Source: Ixodes scapularis (Eukaryota > Arthropoda > Arachnida > Ixodida > Ixodidae). Taken from it: 64,000 nucleotides of DNA. The notes under the pieces are model-generated. The model was not told where the DNA came from. It did not search any database and was given only the letters and a program-made list of their open reading frames with translations. Both the position numbers and the translations under genes were made by a program. The stretch lies in contig NW_024609884.1 in the NCBI RefSeq assembly GCF_016920785.2, forward strand, positions 32,904,080 through 32,968,079. The letters run 5' to 3'. Below, piece after piece: positions 10,973 through 21,357 of this stretch. Each line of letters opens with the position of its first letter. Within the stretch, counting starts at the first letter, position 1.

Positions 10973-11287
10973 ATAAAAGAAAGCCTTCCAGCTTCAGAAA
11001 TGCCTTTGCATCAGCACGCAGTCGCACATACCGCTCTTCGCACACAAGACTCGTAACACGGGACAACACGGCTCCAATCCGGCGGCCCATCGCTCGCCGC
11101 GTACGCAGCATTTCATTGTCTTCGGTAGCACGAACAACCGCCGGCGCCCACCACGGTGGCGCCCGCTCTCCCCTGGCCTGGACTCCCCAACCCCCGACTG
11201 CACGGCACCGCCAGTGCACTGACGGGGGAAGCGGAAATGAACACCCGACACAAGGGGAGCGTCGGAGGCGAGCCTCTGTGTAAAAAC

Positions 11288-14200
11288 TAGGGATGTCGCG
11301 AACCACCCTAGGTTCGATTTCGAAAGGTTTCGATATTTGCGAAGCGAACTGAGGTTCGATTTCGAAAATTTTCGATATTTTCGTACCGACCGACAGGGAC
11401 GGCGCCAAGGGGATGCGACGGGTGGCGGGCGCCTCCCCTAAAATTTCTTCTGCCACCCCAAGATGAAGCAGCTTTGTACACAAATAATTGCCTACGACGT
11501 CGGCTTGAAGACCCAGTGCAACGAGTGTCCAGACTTTAGAGCCGTTCATGCGTTTTTTTTTTTCTATTAACTTCCAGCCACTGGAAGTCGTACCGCGGGT
11601 AGCCTGCCTTCATGTCTCCCTAACCGCGGGCGAGTAAGCTATCAAGCGCTTTAGAAAAAGCAGCTTCCCTTTGTGACGCCTGCTGGCTTTTCTCCGTATT
11701 CCGCTCTGTGGTGCTTATCTACAGCGGAGACCGGAGACGTGAACGAAGGGGAGCTTAGTTAAAGTCGAGGTCATGGGAATTCCGAACTGTCTCAGAAAGG
11801 GAAGCAAAACCTGGTTGTGAGGCTGAGCACAGGGGGCAGAGGTCGCTGCTGTGATACCCCCCCCCCCCCCCCCCCCCCCCCCGTCTTCCTCCTCGTGTCT
11901 CCGCATTTTCCTTTTCAATGAGCACACCGCATAAGCTGTCTTGCATAAGCCCGTGGGCGACAGCACCTCAAAGCAACCGCCCCTCCCCCCCCCCCCCCCC
12001 CCCAATTTGGTTCGCCTCCCCACTGCCCCCCCCATTATGAAGATCCTGGCGCCGTCCCTGCCGACCGAGGTTCGATTTCGAAAAATTCGCAACTTTTGTC
12101 CACAGCGGAGTTTCGAATTCGAAAATTTCGAAGCTTTCACGGTTTCTAAAATTTCGAATTCGAATATTTCGAATATTTTTTTACTTCAGGTTCGATAAAT
12201 TCGAAGATTTCGAAATTCTTTGTAAAAAAAAATCGAAAACTTCGAACGCTTCGAATTTTTATAGACATGAAGTTCGAACAATTCGAAGATTTCGAATTTC
12301 TTTTGGCATAAAGTTCGAAAAGTTCGAAAGTTTCGATTCTCTTTTAACGCTAAATTCAAAAAAAAAAAAAAAAACTTCGAAGATTTTGAATTTTTTTTAA
12401 TCCAAGTTTTCAAAGTTTAAAGTCCGATTTTCAAGTTTTTCTACAGTTTCAGTTTCAAATAACGTTTTCACGACTCGCTTGTTTTCACAAAATCAAGTTT
12501 AGAAAAGTTAGGGTGTGATATCTAGATTCTGCGAAGGTGGTAAGGCAATTAAATGAGACGACGAGTGTCCCGGACGTGCTAGAATATTTGCCAGTGCAGA
12601 ATTGTGACCGCCAGCCCCCGGGGGGGGGGGTCGGGTCTTTATCATGCAGTAGTGATTGCACGAACACACTGTTTTACGAGACTCGTCCAGTTCGAAACGG
12701 CCAGGGGCAAGCAGGAGGTTGAGGCTCAGAGAAACCTTGAAGCGACCTGGAAAACTAGCTCGCCACCCCTTGCACGCTGGTAGTAATCCGATCCGGTGAA
12801 GTTTATAATTGTACTGGAGGTTTATTTTCTGGGACGGAGGAATCGCCTCGCAAAAAGCACAAAAGCCGACACAACTCGAGGTCGAGGAGCGTTCTACCAT
12901 ACAAGTGGCGTCGGAAGAGGAAAAACGGGGGGAAAGAGGGTAGCGGGGGGGGGGGGGGGGGGGGGGGGGGGAGGCTTCAGCCTCCTTCTCCCCCTTGCAG
13001 GTATTTCGGACTGTTAAAGAAAACAATACGGGGAAAGAGGGCGTGGTCGAGCTTATTTTAACCTGAAATTATTTATGCATATGTATAGCTACTGTCGCTC
13101 TTCACTGCATAAAAGGTTGCGTAGATGGTCATTGTTAGAAACTCGTTGTCAGAAGGCACTGCTCGTCACATGCTTAGTGGTTCGGAAGTTCAAAGCTGTC
13201 TTTTCGACCTAAACACCTGTGCCGATAGTAACAAAAGAAAAAAAAAAGAATAAATGCGGGAATAAAAAGCAGGAGAAAAAAAACAAACTATCAAGAATTC
13301 GTCGGAAGTGTTCTATTCTTGCATATTCCGAGGTTCAGAACTTCGAAACAAGTTTCTTTTACCAAAATGTGTACAGGCTAAAAGAAACACGTCCCAGGAA
13401 CGTGAAGCGAAAAAAAAAAGTTTTCTTTTAATGACGTGCTGAACTTGAACACTACTAGAAATCTTCTGCCATGAGTTAATTTATTCCTTAACGTGAAAAA
13501 ACAATAAATATATTATTTTGTATTCTGCAGATGGCAATGATATGTACTGTCTGTGGTGTTAATTTAAATGCGATACCTCAAACAACTTACACGAAAATAA
13601 ATATCAAGTTTAGGTCATAATTGCATGCAGATACATGTTTGGACATTTCTTCGAAACTCACGTTGAATAACAATAATCACATCTTAAGACGGCACTTACC
13701 TACGCTATACATAGATCATTCTTAAAAAAAAGTATAACATATCTACCATAAATAGCTCCGGCTGCAGCGTGCTTCAAATCTGGCACAAACGATAATCGTC
13801 AAAAACCCGTCGTCCGTCCTCGCCCCTTCGGGGATTTATTTCTTTAAACCTAAGCATGCCAGAACATTGAAATAAATGACATTGTCTTTCGTAAGGAACG
13901 CAGCACCGCGTGTAAAAGTTCGAGAAAAAAAATTACGAATGTACCCCACTACTTGAAATCAAATGAAACCGTCCGCCGGTCTTTCGAAGTTCGACGAACG
14001 TCGAACTTTTACCCTATGAGTTCGAGTTCGTCGAACTTCTGACTTTTCAAAATTCGAAAATTCGAAACTTTTCGAATTTTCTTGATAAATAAGTTCGAAA
14101 GTTCGAAATTTATCGAATTTTTTGGTCAGTCAAGTTCGAAAGTTCGACAAGCATCGAACCTTGCAGCGCAATAAGTTCGAAAGTTCGAAAAAGATCGAAT

Positions 14201-14385
14201 TTTTTAGCGTAATAAGTTCGACGGTTCGAAAAGCGTCAAACTTCTTAGCTTAACAAGTTCGAAAATTCGACCTCCGTCGAATTTTACGATATAGACAATT
14301 CGAAAAATCGAAATCTTTCGAACCTTTCGAACCGCTTGATTCGATCATCGAAACTTCGATTCGAAAAAAGTTCGCGGCATCCCTA
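11288..14385. mobile_element. hAT-like element with TTCGAA-rich subterminal arrays
   Basis: Termini are TAGGGATGTCGCGAAC and GTTCGCGGCATCCCTA. GTAAAAAC is duplicated at 11280-11287 and 14386-14393. Long subterminal regions (11310-11385, 12061-12400 and 13980-14370) are built of loosely tandem TTCGAAAA-type words, which would be many potential transposase-binding sites. No transposase frame is seen; the interior also has poly-C, poly-G and A/T-rich spacer DNA. A related left end (AGGGATGTCGCGAACC) is present at 54781. Confidence 0.8.
11394..12060. mobile_element. hAT-like element nested in the 11288-14385 hAT
   Basis: Ends are CAGGGACGGCGCCA and TGGCGCCGTCCCTG, with the 8-mer CCGACCGA at 11386-11393 and 12061-12068. 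It is 667 bp, non-coding, and contains two long poly-C tracts (11858-11882 and about 11986-12003). Confidence 0.85.
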
Positions 14386-14865
14386 GTAAAAACTTCCTCC
14401 GCTGGCGAACGGGCCCCGCGCTGCCCTCGCCCATGTCCTCGCCATAGCAAGGGTATAAAAGAAAAGACGATTTTATTTTTGTTTCATTCGTACTTACTTG
14501 GGACTTCCTAGAAGCCCGAGTGGCAGCCAAAGTCTAGCTAAGAGATTTCCAGGAGATTCCATAGTAGCTGGGAGGAAGTATTTTTTCTGACCTCGGTTGT
14601 GCTTGACAATGAATTGCAGAGAAAATTGTAACTTGAGAGTATCTTGAAAGTAACGAGTTACTTTTTTGTGTATTTTGTACTTTACTCAATTACTTTACAA
14701 ATTTTAGTATTTAGTACTCCACTCAGGTACTATTTATCGTAGTACTCAGTAACTTAACTTAAATACTTTTAGTGAGTAACTTGTACAAGCCTGCCGCACA
14801 ATTGTGCTTCCTTTAGGGAAGGTAACAGTTTTTCACAGATTCTAGAAGTAATTGGGTTTCGTATT

Positions 14866-15627
14866 ACCCATGTCAACATTCGTAGTATTCGCAAACACTA
14901 AGATCATTTTCTTGCTTTAATATCCCTTTTCTGTACTTTTTTGGTGTTTTTGTACTGACTGAGATTAATAATGGCTCGGATTGTTTGTCTAAATACACGG
15001 TACCAGGCTATCAACTGTTTTCTTACACCCGTCCAATGGGAAGAGGAGGGGGTGTAGCTGTGTTTGTCAACGATACCTGGTCTGTGACAGAGCTTCTTTT
15101 TCCTTTCAACCAAGCGGAAGTGGCTGTGCTGCGCGTAAGCTCTCCTTCGTTCTCTCTTTTCAATTTATCGTCCCCCATGTTGCTACAGGCGGCTGTTCCT
15201 GGTTGAGCTTGACTCAGCTTTGTCTTCACTTTCATGTGAGGATCTGATATGTATAAATGGCGATATGAACATTAATATACTTCGGCCTACAATGACGATA
15301 GTTGCAGACTATCTGGATGTTTTGTCTAAATGGAGAATCAAAACTACAATCAACAAAGTCACGCGCGAAGAATTTTTATCTGGACAAGTGGTGATATCTA
15401 GTATCGACCATATAAATGTTCAAGTACAGAACTTCATAGTACAATCGGCTATCATAGAAACTAAACTTGCCGATCATTATTTTGTTTGTTACTCTTTATC
15501 TCAACCGCATACGTCGACGAGTATAATCTCGGAGAAAGAATTTTCAATTGTTGTCCCTAGGCTCTTTGATAAACTTATAACGGAGCATGACTGGAATTCT
15601 TTTTTTACTAACTGTGTCTCCAGTTGA
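14866..15627 (+). pseudogene. LINE ORF2 endonuclease domain, frameshifted
   Basis: Fragments of an apurinic-type (EEP) endonuclease are readable: HVNIRSIRKH at the start, MGRGGGVAVFVNDT, then INGDMNINILRP, TTINKVTR and SSIDHINVQ, in the order expected for CR1/Jockey-type LINEs. Several stops and frame changes interrupt it. The enzyme would nick target DNA for target-primed reverse transcription. Confidence 0.7.
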
Positions 15628-15753
15628 TATTTATGAGCAGTTTGTAGCCCAGATGAATCTTTTTAAACGGGCGGCTACACATATTTGTTAAAAATTAAGC
15701 AACGTAAACAAATGTTGCTAAGGTTGAAGCCTGGGCGAGTTGATGTGACATAC

Positions 15754-16362
15754 TTAAAAGGTTAAAACAGCGCAAAAGACAACGGACAGGGCAGGGCAAA
15801 GAAGGACAGGGTAAAGAAGGGAGGTGAGGGCTTGCACTACGAAGCACCGCAATCGTTACGTCACCTGCGCTGAGGGAGTTGTGTATTCCCTCCCTCTGTC
15901 TTGCGGCAGGCGTTATGTTGGCCAGACAAAAACATGCTTACAACGTCTCTTCGACGGTTACCGGTCACCTCGGCATACATTGCCGTGACTGCAGATGCCA
16001 GCCTCAGTTCCAGCAGTGCGAGGTCTTAAAACGCCACCGTGACCAGCTGACACGAGAAATTTTGGAGGCTCTAGAAATAGAAAGATTGGGAGTCATGTGT
16101 GTCAGCAGGCCTTCTGTTGCATTATCTAGGAAGGAGATTGATTTTCTGGCCAGTTGATTAGCTTGGTTTAACTTTTTTTGAGGTGATGCTTCGTTTTTGT
16201 GCTTTTTCTTTTGGGTGTTTGTAAGGCTGATTTTCTTCTTTTTGTTCTCAATTGTGCGTATATATTGCACCGTTGAGTTCAATAAAAATTTAGTTTCGAG
16301 TCAGCGCTCTGTGCCCTTCTTTACCCTGTCCGTTGTCTTTTGCGCTGTTTTAACCTTTTAAC
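15754..16362 (+). mobile_element. Short Penelope-like element (PLE 3) inside LINE ORF2
   Basis: Inverted terminal repeats of about 65 bp start TTAAAAGGTTAAAACAGCGC at 15754 and end with the inverse at 16362. Only the endonuclease end of the protein remains between them. The word GCTAA occurs at 15715-15719 and 16364-16368; accepting this as a short target duplication leaves a 34-nt one-sided extension (15720-15753), as in PLE 1. AATAAA near 16282 is a plausible 3' end signal. Confidence 0.75.
15869..16159 (+). pseudogene. GIY-YIG endonuclease C-terminus of PLE 3
   Basis: The frame begins VVYSLPLSCGRRYVGQTKTC, which holds the YVGQT signature of the GIY-YIG fold, but a stop or frame change follows soon after. 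The rest is readable one frame over and contains CRDCRCQPQFQQCEVL, LTREILEALEIERLG and SRKEIDFL, similar to the matching part of PLE 2. No reverse transcriptase is left, so the copy depends on another element for movement. Confidence 0.75.
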
Positions 16363-18298
16363 GCTAACAAGACCAGAAATGGATGTCGTCTGAGATACTT
16401 GTAGCAATAAAAGAAAAAAACTTGCTCTGGGCCCAGTCAAAGCGATCCTCCGGTTGTATCTCGCTGCGGTTGAATTTCAAGCAATCCAGGAACAAGGGGA
16501 ATGCTATGATTCGTTTAGCTATACGAAAGTACTTTAGGAATGAATTTAAAGAAGCTCGTTCGACATAAAAAAAACTTGGTCGCTCGCCAATAGTTTTAGT
16601 GGCGCAATTACGCATGTTACTTATAAAGATAGCTCTGTTCTCTCAAATTTTAATAGTGATGGGCAGACTGCTGCCAAAAATTTCAATAAGTGTTTTTTTT
16701 TTTTTTTTGAAGTATCAGTTGTTGAGAGGCAGCATTCAGACTTTTGTACATTACAGGAAAGTGTATCGGGCTCGGCTTACCTTCCTTTCCCTACTGAAAA
16801 CGACCTTAAATCACTACTTTTTAATCTGAAACCCAACAAATCTCCTGCGATAGATGGCCTTTCAGTTAATGATTTGCGCAGAAGTTACGAAGTAATTAAA
16901 ACGGTTTTCCTCTCTCTTTTAAATTGTGTGATCTCTAATGGCGTCATCCCATTAAAAATTAAAACTGTGCTGGTCATTCCGTGGTTCACGGGTGGACGAC
17001 GAAATGTAGAAAATTACCGTCCAATTTTCATCCGACCTTGTCTTGCTAAGATATTATAGAAACATTTGTGGCGAGCCATGACAAGCTTTTTAGATAAACA
17101 CAGTATTCTCTCACCTTATCAGTACGGATTTTTACAAGGCCGAGGTACTCAAATGCTCTTGTAAGATTTCTCTGATGAGGTTAATTTATTTTTTGAACGC
17201 AATCAGGTGGCCTGTGCGCTTTGTTTGGACGTTAGCAAGCCATTTGATGGTGTTTGCTACCGTATTTTATTGACAAAGCTTTCAATCTTAGGTGTCCGTG
17301 GTTCTTTCCAACGCCTGCTGAAGAACTTTCGGCAAGATAGGCGTAAGCTAGTGTGTCTCTGTTGGACAGTTTCAAAGCGACTTTTCTCTTATCAAAGCTG
17401 GTGTCCCACAGGGCTCAATTTTAAGTCCACTTTTGTTTAATATTTATGTTAATGATCTACATAGAATTGTGCCAATTTCTTTATTTCAGTATTCCGATGA
17501 TGCTGTTTGTTAGCCAGGCCGTCGAACTATTTAGAAGCTATCTCTTCTTTACAGTCTGCGGCTATTAAAGCTATGGACTGGTTTGCAGCTAATTTAATTT
17601 TAATTAATGTTTCTAAAACTCAACTTATTTGTTTCCACAGCGCTCTAAAAAAGTTTTTCTAACTTATTCTTTATTGTTGCATACGACAGATTGTTTGCTT
17701 TGTGATTGTGTACCTGTAAAATATACATCTTCTGTAAAATACCTCGGCGTGTTTTTTTAACAGTGACCTCGCGGAGAATTCTCATCTTTCGCATGTTTGT
17801 AAGACACTTCGTGCAGTATGTTGTATGTTGTATAATATCCGATATTTTATGCCTTTTTTGGTCCGAAAGGTTGTTGTTTATGCTCTTGTATATAGTGTGC
17901 TTCGGTATGGTATAACTGTTTACGGTCATTGTGCTCTCCGCTGGCAAGATAGAATTAACTTCCTTTTACGTTATGTGTTAAAAATATTTCCTATGACCTG
18001 TGTCTAGAGAAGGATGTGGATGTATTTAAAATATTGGGTTTTCCTAACTTTAGCTCGCTTTTTATAGGAACTATTGTTCACAGACACTATTTGGCTAGCC
18101 AATTTAAAACCCCGTACATTCCGTCGCGGTATCTTAGACCCAAATACCCTTACTGTATACCTCGATGCTCAACAGAATTTGGAAAACGAATTTGTTATTA
18201 TTACGTGCCAGCAATCTTCAACAAACTTCCCTTTTGAAGTTCATAATATAAAAACAAAATACAAGCTTAAAAAAGCCTTGAGAAATATTAATTTCTAA
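16363..18298 (+). pseudogene. LINE ORF2 reverse transcriptase, heavily mutated
   Basis: After PLE 3 the LINE resumes with KWMSSEILVAIKEKN. RT landmarks follow in order: NGVIPLKIKTVLVIPWF, ENYRPI, SPYQYGF, ALCLDVSKPFDGV (motif A), a GVPQGS-like stretch at about 17405 with NIYVNDL, QYSDDAV (motif C, one catalytic pair), and the C-terminal LPFEVHNIKTKYKLKKALRNINF-type tail ending at 18296. Many stops and frameshifts. Closest to CR1/Jockey-type elements by eye. Confidence 0.7.
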
Positions 18299-18370
18299 TA
18301 TTGTTTAATTAATGTTATGTTTTATTTGTGTGTCTCATTTTTGCTGGCTATACCTGTGTGGTTTTGTCTT

Positions 18371-20325
18371 AGAAATAATGGAAACAGCGCGCAAACGACA
18401 AGGACGGGAGGAAAAGGAGTACACAGGACGAGCGCTGAACTGACAACTGAATATTTATTGAAAAGGACCCAACGAAGAAAACACCCACAAAAAACACACT
18501 CGCATCAACACGTGTCCATGAAAGTAATCTCCTTCTTATGTAAATACACAGAAGTTTGACTCACGCAGTTCTGTTCCCCCTCCTTCTTTATTCCATACGC
18601 TTCTAAAATTTCCCTGGCTGTTTTATCTGCTCCCCTCCCCATGATTGTGATCTTATTGAAATCAGGATGACATTTGCATGTTCCGCAGTGCAGGGGCAAA
18701 TGCCCTCCTGCTGTTGAACGAAGCGACAAGTCATGTTCGCGTGCCCTTTCATTTATGCAACGGCCCGTCTGTCCGATGTAAACTCTTCCACAGCTTAACG
18801 GGATCCTGTACACCACTCAGATCGCACAATCCACGTACTTCTTTCTGTGGTTTACAGTGCATTGGTTCCCACCCCCCCCTCCTCTCGGCTACTTTAGAAC
18901 AAAGGTGTGCCAGCTTACGAGGCACCGAAAACACGACAGGGACATCAAACCTCCCCGCCACCTTTTTCAGGTTGTGGGAAATTCTGTGCTGATACGGGAT
19001 AACCTGAGGTCTCTTGCTAGGTCTATCCAGCCGCTGATGAGGTCCCCCCTTAATCTTCTTTAACAGCGTTTCCGCTACCGCCAGCAAAACAGAAGAAGGG
19101 TATCCCCCTGCTGCAAGCCGCACTGTCTGCTGTTCAAAGCTCTCTGCCATAGAATGGGGACAGGACTTATCAAGGGCAGCCTGCATACACGAAGACGCTA
19201 TGCTTCGTCTGACGAGCTTTGAGTGGGCGGAGTCGAAGGGCAGAAGTCCCTTTTTCGTACGAGGATGGTAGGCCCAACATACGTGACTTCCTGTGAACTG
19301 TAGTTTTAAATCTAAATACTGGAGGCAGAACCCATCTTGGAGTTCATGAGTAAACCTCAGTCCCCCAGAGTTTTTTGCAAAAACTTCCATCACCTTTTTG
19401 ACAACCTGATCCTCGAGGACCCCCCCAGACGATTTAGTGAGCACGAGGTAATCGTCCACATATCTGAACACTTTCCTAACGCTGTTTCCGTCCAAATTTT
19501 CTACAATAGCTCGATCGCACATGGCCAAATAAATGTCGCAGAGAATGGGCGCTACACTTGAGCCTATACATATTCCTTCGTTCTGCAAATAGTAACCACC
19601 GTCAAACAGGACAAACGTCGATTGTAAATAAAACTCCAACAGTTCCAGAAAGCCATCAACCCCCACCCCACTTGCGTTCTGAAATGGAATCACCCCGTTT
19701 CTATCGATACACTCACGCACCGAAGCAAAGAGGCGCTCATGGGGTACGGAATAAAACAAATCCTCGACATCAATGGAAAACGCTGCTGCATCTGCGCGTA
19801 CGCCATTGCTAAGATACTCCACAACCGCCTGTGAATTGCGCACTAAAAACGGGTCAAAAAGTTCCAGGGCACCTAAGTGTTTCTGAAGGTACTGGCTTAC
19901 CAGTTTCTGCCAAGCACCCCTCTCCGTAACAATGGTTCTGAAGGGCAGCCCCAACTTGTGAGTTTTCACAAAAAAGAAAACTTCCAGGTGCCCTGCCTTG
20001 CTTTTCCCAATGTCTTTCTCTAAAGTAGACAACTCGAGACTATTACACAACTTCAGCGCAGCACTCTTGACTTTCTTGGGATCAAGGGAGGTCAGTTTAA
20101 AGTGTTTTTGAATTGCAGCGCTCGACTTGGACGTTAACATGTCCTGTGGGAGCACAACAAACCCCCCCTCCTTGTCCGCCTGAAGCAAACCAAGCTTGTT
20201 TTCTTGGAAAAACGAAACAACATTTTTCAAAGTCCTCCCACCTGGCACTGGCGACGTGTTTCTGGCACAACGTAACAAACAGTCAACACCCTCCAAAACA
20301 CATCTTGTCTCACTGACTGCCAGGC
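18371..20325 (-). mobile_element. Penelope-like element 2, 5'-truncated
   Basis: The element runs on the minus strand. Its coding region covers most of the RT and the GIY-YIG domain, followed by a 3' region with an AATAAA-type signal at about 18450 and the terminal motif ACAGCGCGCAAACGACAAGGACGGGAGG (in pieces) near 18385-18415, reminiscent of the end of PLE 3. The N-terminal coding part and any left repeat are missing, and the 5' junction is near 20325. Confidence 0.7.
18508..20296 (-). pseudogene. PLE 2 reverse transcriptase plus GIY-YIG endonuclease
   Basis: A 515-codon open frame carries RT motif A (FSIDVEDLFYSVPHERL), motif B (NEGICIGSSVAPILCDIYLA), motif C (FRYVDDYLVL) and the thumb with LQYLDLKLQF. 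Near 18840 a one-base loss shifts the frame, and the correct frame then has a TGA just before VVYRIPLSCGRVYIGQTGRC, the GIY-YIG core, and continues to 18508 (KKEITFMDTC). Thus one frameshift and one nonsense codon disable an otherwise well-kept protein. N-terminal residues are lacking at the 20.3-kb end. Confidence 0.8.
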
Positions 20326-20763
20326 GCTGCTAGGCAAGCCCGATGTGGCTTCGGCAAGCCTGATTTTCTACCTTCTACCTTTCTTATTTTTATTAGTAAT
20401 ATTATTATGAGGTCACAACAGCCAGCTATAGTTACCACTTGTCATAAATAAGAAGGCTTGCTCAGCTATATCTATGCCATTATGTGCCTAGGGAGTGTTG
20501 ACAGTGAGGTTGAGCCAGCTAGTTTGTCCAATGATTCAAACCGCCTGGTTAGCAAAATACACTCAAGAAAGGTGTGAGCACTAATTAATGTTCAATATTA
20601 CATCCAATGTTTGGTGGCCATCTTATGATACACATCATGTCAATCGTGATTTCATTTAGTGCGAACTTTGGGAAGTTGTTGGCGGCTCTTTTATTATATA
20701 CAATCATTACTTCCTTTAGTGTGAACTTCGGGAAGTATCAAACAATTATTTTACTATTTTCAG
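20326..20763. other. A/T-rich flank, possibly LINE 3' untranslated region
   Basis: No gene. Sequence such as GAGGTCACAACAGCCAGCTA could be the displaced 3' untranslated end of the large LINE, since PLE 2 lies between it and the LINE ORF2 end. A polypyrimidine stretch leads to the acceptor at 20762-20763. Confidence 0.3.
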
Positions 20764-20918
20764 CGATTCAGTCACCACAGAAAAGACGGCTAAAAAAAGA
20801 AGAGCCGTCCCTTCAATGATCTTGCCGGTACGAACACATGAGAGAAGAGCTGGCGCTGCTCAGCTAAGAGCACAGGAGGCTAGAGCGAGGAGGGCTGCAA
20901 CACGACAGGATGTACCTC
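20764..20918 (+). CDS. Candidate internal exon, arginine-rich
   Basis: A T-rich tract ending in TTTTCAG (acceptor at 20762-20763) is followed by 155 bases open in one frame and then CTC|GTGAGT, a strong donor at 20919. The peptide, from DSVTTEKTAKKRR to ATRQDVP, is rich in arginine and alanine and may be a basic linker or nuclear-localisation segment. I do not recognise it. The last base (C) joins in phase with the next candidate exon. No upstream exon was identified, so it may be a remnant or part of a gene that begins outside this sequence stretch. Confidence 0.35.
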
Positions 20919-21030
20919 GTGAGTCTTTGCAATCACTATAAATATTATATAGCACGTCCACCTTCGGGTTTCGCTGAAGCACCAATGTAGTTCCATGCCA
21001 ATAGTAAGACATTCTATTTCTAACGTGTAG

Positions 21031-21077
21031 AACTTGCTACGGATTCACCACCACCACCACCATCATCCAGCGACTGA
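21031..21077 (+). CDS. Candidate terminal exon
   Basis: The acceptor TCTATTTCTAACGTGTAG ends at 21030. The following AA completes a CAA codon with the last base of the previous candidate exon and the frame then reads LATDSPPPPPSSSD and stops at TGA 21075-21077. The proline run is encoded by five CCA codons. The matching phase is the main support. Confidence 0.3.
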
Positions 21078-21214
21078 AGTTCTCCAGAAGTGGAGACCAG
21101 TGCAAGGGATAAACCTGAAGACTTAGGAGCAGCGAGTGCGTGCTTGATGACGTATTTTTATGGCCATCTTTCGGGCACAACGACGCCGCTTTTTCGCGCA
21201 ACGGGACAAGTAAA

Positions 21215-21309
21215 GTCGTCCTAGAGGTCTAGGACGACCTCAAGGACGACGCCAAGAACAACGTCGTCCTTGAGCATACGATTGAGCGGTGCGTGCCGCT
21301 CAATCGTAT
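21215..21309. repeat. Three consecutive perfect hairpins
   Basis: Hairpin 1 has arms 21215-21225 and 21228-21238 (GTCGTCCTAGA). Hairpin 2 has arms 21239-21251 and 21262-21274 (CTCAAGGACGACG). Hairpin 3 has arms 21276-21289 and 21296-21309 (ATACGATTGAGCGG). All three are exact, and only one base separates the last two. Related segments flank the cluster (about 21149-21214 and 21305-21357; both contain CGCTTTTTCGC and CAACGGGA-type words). Confidence 0.85.
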
Positions 21310-21357
21310 ACTTTTATGACCATATACGCTGCTTTTTCGCTCAATGGGATAAGTAAG

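Larger units (their letters stand above)
8967..14788. mobile_element. Possible outer hAT-like insertion between LINE ORF1 and ORF2
   Basis: Both ends are rich in GTAACTTAAATACT-like motifs (8970-9135 and 14630-14780), with CTTGTAC in inverted position at the termini. TTCCGCAC (8959-8966) and TGCCGCAC (14789-14796) flank it, differing at one base, which could be a decayed 8-bp duplication. The LINE flanks fit: ORF1 ends before it and ORF2 begins after it. The terminal inverted repeat is short and imperfect, so the call is tentative. It contains the foldback and hAT elements listed below. Bases 9163-9573 are open but not recognisable. Confidence 0.4.
4376..18298 (+). mobile_element. Single CR1/Jockey-type LINE dispersed by nested insertions
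   Basis: ORF1-like sequence (4376-4796 plus 8718-8909) and ORF2-like sequence (14866-15753 plus 16363-18298) are in the same orientation and correct order, and removing the insertions between them brings them together. The inserted units are a hAT-like element (4797-8717), a probable second hAT-like element (about 8967-14788) and a PLE (15754-16362). Two of the joins restore continuous protein frames. The LINE itself would be about 4.4 kb. Both ORFs carry many stops, so it is long dead. That all parts belong to one copy is an inference from order, orientation and target duplications. Confidence 0.6.

Noticed and set aside
10762..11283. 173-codon open frame before the hAT at 11288
   Set aside because: It runs through both the foldback arm and G/C-rich DNA, has composition typical of random G/C-rich sequence and no motif.
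18749..18816. C-terminal 25 residues of the long PLE 2 frame as genuine protein
   Set aside because: They are the out-of-frame reading of the GIY-YIG core; the correct frame is shifted by one base.
21215..21309. Intrinsic transcription terminators
   Set aside because: No U-tracts follow the stems, and the genome is eukaryotic.
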